Shown piece by piece: positions 1-5,789 of a DNA stretch of 7,467 bases. The notes beneath the pieces were generated by a model. The model ran no database searches. It had not been told where the DNA came from and saw only the letters and a list, made by a program, of their open reading frames with translations. Location of the stretch: assembly GCA_018065815.1 (NCBI GenBank), contig JAGHSP010000199.1, forward strand, positions 1-7,467, given 5' to 3'. Position numbers and translations under genes: made by a program. The DNA is from Candidatus Sodaliphilus limicaballi. Lineage in GTDB: Bacteria > Bacteroidota > Bacteroidia > Bacteroidales > Muribaculaceae. Numbering within the stretch: position 1 is the first letter of the stretch; every line of letters begins with the position of its first letter.

Positions 1-56
1 TGTATCTTCAGAAGCGACTGGAACGCATGGAGTTAGAGCTTGCAAATTGTGGTTAG
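1..56 (+). CDS. C-terminal tail of an unidentified protein (partial, cut by window edge)
   Basis: An open frame enters from the left edge in frame 3 and reads YLQKRLERMELELANCG before a TAG stop at 54-56. The visible residues are charged and leucine-rich, with the look of an amphipathic helix. Only 17 complete codons are present, so the product cannot be named and it is not certain that the frame is coding. If real, it lies 98 nt upstream of the lipoprotein gene on the same strand and could be cotranscribed with it. Confidence 0.35.
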   Translation, partial: YLQKRLERMELELANCG

Positions 57-154
57 ACTCATGCTCGTTGGAATTTTGTTATATAGAAGCAAAAAATCAT
101 AATAAAAGTATTTTCTTTTTTTTACCGGACAACAACAAATTATTTTCCTTGCTT

Positions 155-589
155 ATGAGACGATTGATATTGATGATACCGCTTGTGCTGCTTGCGTCGT
201 GCCGCAGCACCAGGGTGGCAGAGGAACGCATGGTGCTGCATGATACCGTGACCGTGGAACAGACCTGCACTGCCGTGGTGCACGACACCGTGAATGTGGC
301 GCTGTGGCAGGATGCCGTGGCACATCAGGTGGCTCTCGACACAGCCGGGCATGTGCGCACTGTGACACGCGTGGTGTATCGCTCGCGCACCGATGCCACC
401 CGTGGCTACACATCGCAACACACCGACTCCACGGCATTGGCGAGGACAACCCGTGCCGAAGCCCGCAGTTCCACGCGCGAGATACCCTCGGGCGAGAAGC
501 CGGCGCCTATATATTACTATGTGTTGTCATTTTTCGTGCTGACGGGCGCAGGGTTTGTTGCAGGCCGTGTGTCAAAGGGACGAAAATAG
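155..589 (+). CDS. Small lipoprotein with C-terminal membrane helix; candidate u-spanin-like protein
   Basis: This encodes a 144-residue protein. Residues 1-16 form a lipoprotein signal: basic MRR, a hydrophobic core, then a lipobox L-A-S-C with the lipidated Cys16. The residue after the Cys is Arg rather than Asp, so outer-membrane sorting is expected. Residues 20-118 are Thr/Val/Arg/Asp-rich and probably beta-forming, with HDTV repeated at 29-32 and 43-46. Residues 119-138 form one membrane helix, followed by a basic tail ending KGRK, which fits positive-inside anchoring. An outer-membrane lipid at one end and an inner-membrane helix at the other is the defining architecture of phage u-spanins, which fuse the two membranes at lysis. 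Similar short DTV-rich lipoproteins are, from memory, frequent in Bacteroidales prophage-like regions. No lysis or phage gene is visible beside it, so this role is inference and an ordinary envelope lipoprotein is possible. The ATG at 155 is chosen over an in-frame TTG at 47 because only it places the lipobox at the N-terminus and the preceding stretch is AT-rich leader-like DNA. Confidence 0.8.
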   Translation: MRRLILMIPLVLLASCRSTRVAEERMVLHDTVTVEQTCTAVVHDTVNVALWQDAVAHQVALDTAGHVRTVTRVVYRSRTDATRGYTSQHTDSTALARTTRAEARSSTREIPSGEKPAPIYYYVLSFFVLTGAGFVAGRVSKGRK

Positions 590-600
590 CCTTATTAAGT

Positions 601-640
601 CAAAGCGCTCTACCCGAGGTTACTCGGGCGGAACGCTTTG
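601..640. terminator. Hairpin between convergent genes, candidate bidirectional terminator
   Basis: The outer stem pairs CAAAGCG (601-607) with CGCTTTG (634-640). The inner stem pairs CCCGAG (613-618) with CTCGGG (623-628) around a GTTA loop. The short segments between the stems can pair partially. The hairpin lies 11 nt past the forward lipoprotein stop and 22 nt beyond the end of the minus-strand block, as expected for a shared terminator. The following T tract is weak on the forward side (TGTCTTTT) and poor on the reverse side, so intrinsic termination is likely but not certain. Confidence 0.55.
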
Positions 641-662
641 TGTCTTTTCAAGAGTACCTCTG

Positions 663-1124
663 TCAAAGCGAGGCGAAGAATCCTAGCAGGATATAGATAA
701 CCAAGAAAATGATTACAGCCACGACACTACGCCACAGGCATCCCAGTGCGCTGTGGGGCTCGGCAAACTTGGTTTTGCCTTTCTGTTTCTTTTTGGCCCT
801 GGGTTGTGCAGGAGAAGTTGTGGCAGGTTTGCTTGTGCGTCGGGGCGGAGTGGGCCTGCTTGCGGGCTGGGTGCGGGGGGTAGCCCCCTTGGCACGATGC
901 GGCGGTGGAGTTGTGTTCATATCGGTGTGGGGTGGACGTGGACGGGCGGCGGGAATGGGCGGGATATCGGTGACCGGGGCTTTCTCAGGAGTCGGCACGG
1001 GGGGTATGCGCAGTGCTTGGTCGGTGTGGTTGCACTGCGGGCACACCACCATGCCTCCTGTGAGTGTGAGGTGCTCGGTCGAATATTCCACGGTCTTGCC
1101 GCAGTTGGGGCATGTCCAAATCAT
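663..1124 (-). CDS. Zinc-ribbon protein with proline-rich linker and C-terminal membrane anchor
   Basis: This encodes a 153-residue protein whose start begins MIWTCPNCGK. Residues 5-31 form a treble-clef or zinc-ribbon-like finger with CPNC (Cys5, Cys8) and CPQC (Cys28, Cys31), a standard four-cysteine Zn site. Residues 40-117 are a disordered linker rich in Pro, Thr, Ala and basic residues, ending in a Lys cluster (RAKKKQKGK, 109-117). Residues 133-151 form one hydrophobic helix ending two residues before the C-terminus. There is no N-terminal signal, so the predicted topology is tail-anchored, with the finger in the cytosol on a flexible tether. It is the last gene of the block and begins 15 nt after the stop of the membrane protein upstream, so it is probably cotranscribed. 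It may act as a membrane-bound adaptor for the NTPases encoded upstream, but that is inference. The domain layout is clear, while the family is not recognised. Confidence 0.85.
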   Translation of the reverse strand: MIWTCPNCGKTVEYSTEHLTLTGGMVVCPQCNHTDQALRIPPVPTPEKAPVTDIPPIPAARPRPPHTDMNTTPPPHRAKGATPRTQPASRPTPPRRTSKPATTSPAQPRAKKKQKGKTKFAEPHSALGCLWRSVVAVIIFLVIYILLGFFASL

Positions 1125-1139
1125 AATTGATGGTTTTAC

Positions 1140-2243
1140 TTACTCGTAGTGGATGATGGCTTTGACAATGACGTGCCACTTTCCGTTTTCAAAGTGAGCC
1201 TCTCCCTCGCGGTCGGTGACGATGCGGGTCTTGCCTGCCGACATCTGTATGGCGTTGCCAGAGCAAGCACGGGTGAGGTTCTCGGAGGGCATCATGAGCG
1301 CAAAGCGGTGCACGTCGCTGTTCTCTATCACGCTGAACTCACCGCGCACGCCGTCGTAGGTGGTGAGCACGTAGATTGAGTTGCCCAGCTCGAAGCTCTC
1401 GGTAGCACGCATGAAGCACTCGTTGTCGTCGGGTTTAGACAGGTAGAGCGTTTTAGCCGGTCCGCGGCGCACTGGCTTGGGTTCAGGTTTTGGTTCTTTG
1501 TGCTCGCGCGCTGGCTTGGTGTCGCGGCGCTCGGTTGTGAAGTCGTGCATCGTGTTCCTGCGCTGTTCTGCAACTTTGCTTGAAAGGGTGTTGATGTGTT
1601 GCGACATCTCCTCGGCAAGTTGCTTCATGTTGTTGTTCACCGCCTCGATGTCCTCGATGTAGTTGTCGCGCAGTCGTCGAGCCGTGGATTGGGCTTTCCA
1701 AGCAATGTAGAGTGCGGCAAGTGCGATAATAGCCAGCACCAGGTCAATAATCAGGTGCCATGCCTGTGAGTCGCCTGACGGTTGCTGCTCTTCCTGGGCA
1801 AGGTCGGGCATATCGACGGTGGCAAGCGTGTCCACCGGGGCGGGTTCAGGCTGTACTTGCGGTTGAGGCTCGGCAGTGGACTCCATGTAGCGTTTGAGCT
1901 CGGCCTCGACGTTGGCTGCCAGCCCTCCGGCCAGTTTCTTCACGTCGGCCACAGTGCCTTTCTCGTTCTCGCGTTTCTTGTACTGGGCATAGTTGTCGTC
2001 CCAGTTGCGCTTGCCCTTGTACACGTTGTTGAGGTCATCGAGCGAGTACCCCCCGGGATTGCGGCTCTCGAAGTCGGCGGTAGCCTGTCCGTAGCCGTCG
2101 TTGAGTGCGTTGAGCTGTGCCACGATGGCCAGCGCATGGTTCCACTGCTGTGTGTTGAGCGATGTGGAGTCGCCGAATGCCTGTGCCATGGCGCTCACTG
2201 CCAGCAGCATCGCTGCGATTATCGCGAATGTTCTCTTCTTCAT
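1140..2243 (-). CDS. Single-span inner-membrane protein with coiled coil and cytosolic C-terminal domain
   Basis: This encodes a 367-residue protein. Residues 1-20 form a Sec signal peptide (MKKR, a hydrophobic core, then an AMA cleavage site before Gln21). Residues 21-122 are a probably helical periplasmic domain with a YSLDDLNNVY segment at 66-75. Residues 122-160 are a Pro/Glu/Gln-rich spacer. Residues 162-182 form a membrane helix. Residues 184-230 are a predicted coiled coil (DNYIEDIEAVNNNMKQLAEE region). Residues 236-263 are a charged Pro/Lys linker. Residues 264-367 look like a compact mixed alpha/beta domain. A cleaved N-terminus followed by one span leaves this last domain in the cytosol. 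The gene begins 16 nt after the stop of the actin/Hsp70-like gene and ends 15 nt before the zinc-ribbon gene, so it sits inside one operon. It is a candidate membrane receptor or scaffold for the two NTPases. I do not recognise the C-terminal domain by name. Confidence 0.88.
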   Translation of the reverse strand: MKKRTFAIIAAMLLAVSAMAQAFGDSTSLNTQQWNHALAIVAQLNALNDGYGQATADFESRNPGGYSLDDLNNVYKGKRNWDDNYAQYKKRENEKGTVADVKKLAGGLAANVEAELKRYMESTAEPQPQVQPEPAPVDTLATVDMPDLAQEEQQPSGDSQAWHLIIDLVLAIIALAALYIAWKAQSTARRLRDNYIEDIEAVNNNMKQLAEEMSQHINTLSSKVAEQRRNTMHDFTTERRDTKPAREHKEPKPEPKPVRRGPAKTLYLSKPDDNECFMRATESFELGNSIYVLTTYDGVRGEFSVIENSDVHRFALMMPSENLTRACSGNAIQMSAGKTRIVTDREGEAHFENGKWHVIVKAIIHYE

Positions 2244-2259
2244 TGTTGCTGAATGATGA

Positions 2260-5200
2260 TTAAGCGTTATACCTTAAATTCTTGAGCAGATTGTGCCTGA
2301 TAACTCCCACGATGGGATAGAAGAACGGCACGTCCTCGATCACGTCGCCATCTTCATAGCGTGTGGCCAGGAAGGCGTTGATGCCGGCAGCAAGATAGTT
2401 GCCCAGGTCGTCGTTCACCACCTCGCAGAAGGTCTTGAACACGCTCTTGTCGATGCCGAACTCGTCGCGCAGGTCGGGGTCGCACACCTCGATAAAGAAC
2501 TGATTGAACTCCCTCACGCGCTGCACGAGACACTCGCGTGTGTCCATATCCTTGACCTTGGCCAGAGTGAGTTCCTCAATGGGGAGCATCGAGTAGTTGA
2601 ATTTGAGCGCATTGACCTCACGCGCGCTGTAAGACACCGAGTCGCGGTCGCACATCATCTTCACGCCGCCGCGGCAGGTGATCTGCTTGGGGCACTCGGT
2701 CTCAATCTTGATGCTGAAACGCTCGCCGAAGCGCTGGCCATAGACTTTCTCAATGATGAGCTGCGTGAGTTCGGTCACCATTGATGTGCTGCCCACGATG
2801 TTGAGTATCTTGGATCCTGTGCCGCTGAAGTACAGTTGCTTGGGCATGCGCAGGTTGCGATCCTTCATCATGGTGGCGATGTAGTAGATTATCGCAGAGT
2901 AGAAATACATGAAGATGACCTTGCGCTGTCCGTCGCTTCGCAGCAGAGCGTTGTAGCTGTAAAGGTTGCGGTCTATCTCACGCAGCCCGCGCAGTTCCTC
3001 CACGTTCTCGATTGAGAACAGGAACGCGTTGATGTCCTCGCTGCGCTGCTGGGCAGTGATCTTGTCGAGGATGCTGGTGAGGTAACTGATGTTGCAGCTG
3101 CGGTCGCTGGCGATGAGCTGCTTGAAATAGCGTGTGTAGTGCTCCAGCAACGGGTTGCGCGCGGCATCTTGCTGCACGAATGCGTCGCCAAAGATGGCAT
3201 TGCCGGCAAAGCGGAACGATGAGATGACCACAGGCTGGCTGCCCATGCCATCGGGCGTGGGCTGGTAAATGACCACGTCGCTAGTGCCGCCGCCTATGTC
3301 GATCGACACATAACTTGCACCGTCCACGTCGGGGCCTTTGTAATAGGCTGCCGGCGCAAGGCTCTCGGTGCAGTTGTGCAGATGGTCGAGGTTGTCGCTG
3401 ATGTAGGTGCGGAAAAGGTCTTCCCATGTCTCGCGCAGCTGACGACGGTCGCTGCCGCTCATGCTCACGGGGTAGAAATATACTATCTCCACGCGGCGCA
3501 AGTCGCTGTTCTCGAGCAGGGCCTTGGCCTTGATGAGAAGCACAATCTCACGCAGGAACTCCTTGGCCTGGCGGTTGTCGTCGCTCCACTTGAGATTGGT
3601 GGCAACATTATATCCGTCGAAGAACTTGCGCTCGTAGAGGAACGGTATGTTCACATCGTGGAACAACTGGCATCCGCCGTCGCTGTCGGCATTGCGTGCC
3701 AGCGATGTGCGCAACGGGAAACCATACACGTTGTCGATGTCGCGAGGCAAGAACTCGATGCGCTGCACTTGCTCGGCGATGTCGAGGCTTCCCTGCTTCA
3801 TGAGAGAGGCGATGAGAGCCTGCGAGCTGCTGTATCCCATGGTGAGCGGCTGCGACGCCTGTCCCTTGACGGCCCACTCCACGTGGCTGTTGGTGGTGCC
3901 AAAGTCCACGGCAAACACCAGTTCGGTCATCGAGGGAACATAGGTCTTCCACTGCGGCACGATGATGCCCACGTGGGTGCCCAGGTCGCTATGGATGGTC
4001 ACCTCGGCATAGTCCCACGAGCCGTTCACGTCGTAATAGACGGTGGAGAACGGTCCGGTGACGGTGCGGGGCTTCTCGCTCACGCTGACCGAGCCGGCGG
4101 CTGTGGCATCTTGCTTGAACTGCATCGACGCGGTGGCATCGGTGAGCATGGAGAACAGCTGCACGGTGTAGTCGTCGCGGGTCGATGTGCGCACAAAGGG
4201 GAATATTGATGTCGAGAGAGTGGCATTGACCATGCGTCCGGTGCCGCGCATCTCGTCAAACTGCCAAGCATGGTCGCTGCTGGGGAAATATACGCGGGTG
4301 AGCTCGATGCAGCGCTTCTTCACGGGTATGCGCAGGGTCACAGTGACGCTGCCGTCGCCATTTTCCACGATGTCGAGCGCATTGCGGCCGTTGATGCGCG
4401 ATGTCAGGTCGCGAGTAGTGAAATACTTGAAATATTCAGCCTTGACGGGCAGCAGGTATCCATTGCGGGCGCTCATGTCGCGCGGCTGCAAGTTGCCGTC
4501 GAGGAAATGGTCATTGTCAATCACGCCGTTGAGTTTCACCAGCGTGTCGCTGAGCATATCCACTGTGGTGAGATAAGGGTACTCGATGCTCGTTGCTGGC
4601 AGTTTGCGCTGCGACACGGGCACTCCGCCGGTGATCACCAGCGTGTTGCTGTCCCAGTCCTTGTCGATGTAGCGGTAGTGCTCCACGCTGCCGTTGAAAC
4701 CAGTGCGCAGCACCAGAGGCATGACGGTGCCCTCGGGCTGGGGAACAGTGGGTTCAATCACAAAGTCGCTCTGTGCTGCCTGGGTGCGGATGTCGCGCAC
4801 TCGCTTGTGGTAGAGGTAGGCTCCCAGCACGTTGACTTGCACGTTGCCGCCGAAGCGGTCGAAGTCGAGGTTGAGGCGATCCATCACCATGGCGGCGTTG
4901 TCGTGGCTCAATGCGCTCAGGTTGGGGATTACCTGCACGATGCGGTCATATACAGCCGGGCGTCGCTCACGCAGGATGGCGGCGTTGTGCATCATGTAAC
5001 GATACACCTGGCCTGCCTTCTCGCGCAGCGAGGGATAGGCGTTGAACAGCAGGAACATGTAGTAAACGAAGTCCTCGTCGCGCTCCCACAGGTGACGCAC
5101 ACTTGAAAAGAGCGACACGCCCTGCTCCACCTTGATGAGGTTGTTGGTCATAGCGCCGGGGGCAGCCATCACCACACTTGCGGGCGATGTGCCGCCTATC

Positions 5201-5661
5201 ACCTTGTTGTCCCACAGCAGGAAGTACCACTCGTCGAGGTCGTCAAAGTTATAAACCTTGTCGGCTTTGAGAAAAAGTTCCAGCGTCTCGCCATAGAGGC
5301 GGTGCTGCGAGTGGGCAGTGAGTCGTGCCAACTCGTCCTTGCGGTTCCAGGTGATGATGCGCAGGTAGTCCTTGTGGTTCTCGTAGTCGAAGAGTAGCTG
5401 TGCCACGTCGAGGGCGTTGCTCACCAGGCGTTCGTTCATCGCCGCACCGTGCAACTGCGGGTTGGCAAGGTTGTTGAACGCATTCTTCACAAGGTCAATC
5501 TGGGCAAACGGGCTGGGGATGGCAGTGCGAGGGTTGCTCGACAAGCCGCCGTCGGGGTCCTTGATCTGCGCGATATCGTCGTCGCTGTAAGGCTCCACAG
5601 GAATCCAGTCACCGTTAACATTTTTAGATGTCTTGCTGCTATATGATAGTATCTTGCTCAT
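2260..5661 (-). CDS. Large protein with C-terminal actin/Hsp70-type ATPase domain
   Basis: This encodes a 1133-residue protein with no signal peptide or membrane helix, so it should be cytosolic. The C-terminal half carries the actin/Hsp70/sugar-kinase nucleotide signatures in the correct order: phosphate-1 FAVDFGTTNS (583-592, Asp586), a connect-1-like ESLAPAAYY (766-774), phosphate-2 SIDIGGGTSDV (786-796, Asp788), and an adenosine-type LYFSGTGSK (943-951). The key acidic and glycine residues are intact, so ATP binding and probably hydrolysis are expected. Residues 1-580 match nothing I can name. A helical part (about 50-295) starts with the motif SPFAQIDLVKNAF (50-62), and a beta-rich part (about 310-575) follows. 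DnaK is about 640 residues with its ATPase domain at the N-terminus, so the order here is reversed and no typical substrate-binding domain follows. The gene is tightly linked to the two membrane-protein genes downstream and lies 117 nt after the tubulin-like gene. SrfB-type proteins are a possible distant comparison. The fold call is firm, but the cellular role is unknown. Confidence 0.93.
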   Translation of the reverse strand: MSKILSYSSKTSKNVNGDWIPVEPYSDDDIAQIKDPDGGLSSNPRTAIPSPFAQIDLVKNAFNNLANPQLHGAAMNERLVSNALDVAQLLFDYENHKDYLRIITWNRKDELARLTAHSQHRLYGETLELFLKADKVYNFDDLDEWYFLLWDNKVIGGTSPASVVMAAPGAMTNNLIKVEQGVSLFSSVRHLWERDEDFVYYMFLLFNAYPSLREKAGQVYRYMMHNAAILRERRPAVYDRIVQVIPNLSALSHDNAAMVMDRLNLDFDRFGGNVQVNVLGAYLYHKRVRDIRTQAAQSDFVIEPTVPQPEGTVMPLVLRTGFNGSVEHYRYIDKDWDSNTLVITGGVPVSQRKLPATSIEYPYLTTVDMLSDTLVKLNGVIDNDHFLDGNLQPRDMSARNGYLLPVKAEYFKYFTTRDLTSRINGRNALDIVENGDGSVTVTLRIPVKKRCIELTRVYFPSSDHAWQFDEMRGTGRMVNATLSTSIFPFVRTSTRDDYTVQLFSMLTDATASMQFKQDATAAGSVSVSEKPRTVTGPFSTVYYDVNGSWDYAEVTIHSDLGTHVGIIVPQWKTYVPSMTELVFAVDFGTTNSHVEWAVKGQASQPLTMGYSSSQALIASLMKQGSLDIAEQVQRIEFLPRDIDNVYGFPLRTSLARNADSDGGCQLFHDVNIPFLYERKFFDGYNVATNLKWSDDNRQAKEFLREIVLLIKAKALLENSDLRRVEIVYFYPVSMSGSDRRQLRETWEDLFRTYISDNLDHLHNCTESLAPAAYYKGPDVDGASYVSIDIGGGTSDVVIYQPTPDGMGSQPVVISSFRFAGNAIFGDAFVQQDAARNPLLEHYTRYFKQLIASDRSCNISYLTSILDKITAQQRSEDINAFLFSIENVEELRGLREIDRNLYSYNALLRSDGQRKVIFMYFYSAIIYYIATMMKDRNLRMPKQLYFSGTGSKILNIVGSTSMVTELTQLIIEKVYGQRFGERFSIKIETECPKQITCRGGVKMMCDRDSVSYSAREVNALKFNYSMLPIEELTLAKVKDMDTRECLVQRVREFNQFFIEVCDPDLRDEFGIDKSVFKTFCEVVNDDLGNYLAAGINAFLATRYEDGDVIEDVPFFYPIVGVIRHNLLKNLRYNA

Positions 5662-5692
5662 AGTTATCGTTTTTCTTGTTTTTTTAGCCAGG

Positions 5693-5789
5693 ATATCAAT
5701 TACCCTCTTAACATCTTAAAGTCTTAAAGTCCAAAATCTTAAAATCTCAATGTCCTAAACTCTTAAACCTTTAAACTCTTAATTGATAT
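5693..5789. repeat. Perfect 10-bp inverted repeat bracketing the intergenic array
   Basis: ATATCAATTA at 5693-5702 is the exact reverse complement of TAATTGATAT at 5780-5789. The arms enclose 77 bp that are almost entirely the 8-bp repeat array. The right arm overlaps the stop codon (5779-5781) and the last codons of the tubulin-like gene, so that protein's C-terminal residues are partly written by the repeat. The pairing stops at both ends of each arm, and no target-site duplication is visible outside them. Possible roles are a transcript hairpin limiting read-through between the two NTPase genes, or the ends of a small mobile repeat unit. Confidence 0.7.
5707..5782. repeat. Degenerate tandem array, period about 8 bp (CTTAAAGT / ACTTTAAG type)
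   Basis: CTTAA-type cores recur at 5707, 5715, 5723, 5738, 5762, 5770 (as TTTAAA) and 5778, with decayed copies near 5731, 5746 and 5755. That gives about ten units at 7-9 bp steps. On the strand of the flanking genes the unit reads about TTTAAGAC. The array fills most of the 117-nt gap between the tubulin-like and actin/Hsp70-like genes. The bases are AT-rich, unlike the flanking coding DNA. Comparable degenerate octamers occur between genes in Bacteroidales, from memory, and their function is not known to me. Confidence 0.75.

Noticed and set aside
47..154. N-terminal extension of the lipoprotein from an in-frame TTG at 47
   Set aside because: It would bury the lipoprotein signal 36 residues inside the protein, and the extra residues are encoded by AT-rich leader-like DNA.
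709..1149. Forward open frame with hydrophobic, glycine-rich translation opposite the zinc-ribbon gene
   Set aside because: The minus-strand frame has a CPNC/CPQC finger, a proline linker and a membrane helix, and fits the operon. The forward translation is the complement of that proline-rich region, which yields Gly/Trp/Arg runs.
3376..5106. Long open frames on the forward strand (3376-4209 and 4270-5106) opposite the actin/Hsp70-like gene
   Set aside because: They are antisense to a gene with clear ordered motifs, have His/Val/Ala-rich translations typical of the complement of GC-rich codons, and show no domain or leader.
2260..5661. Calling the large ATPase DnaK/HscA or MreB
   Set aside because: The ATPase domain is at the C-terminus after about 580 unrelated residues and no peptide-binding domain follows it. 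Only the nucleotide-binding motifs are shared with these families.
5662..5778. CRISPR-like or integron-like array in the intergenic repeat
   Set aside because: The units are about 8 bp, degenerate and contiguous, with no spacers and no cas or integrase gene nearby.
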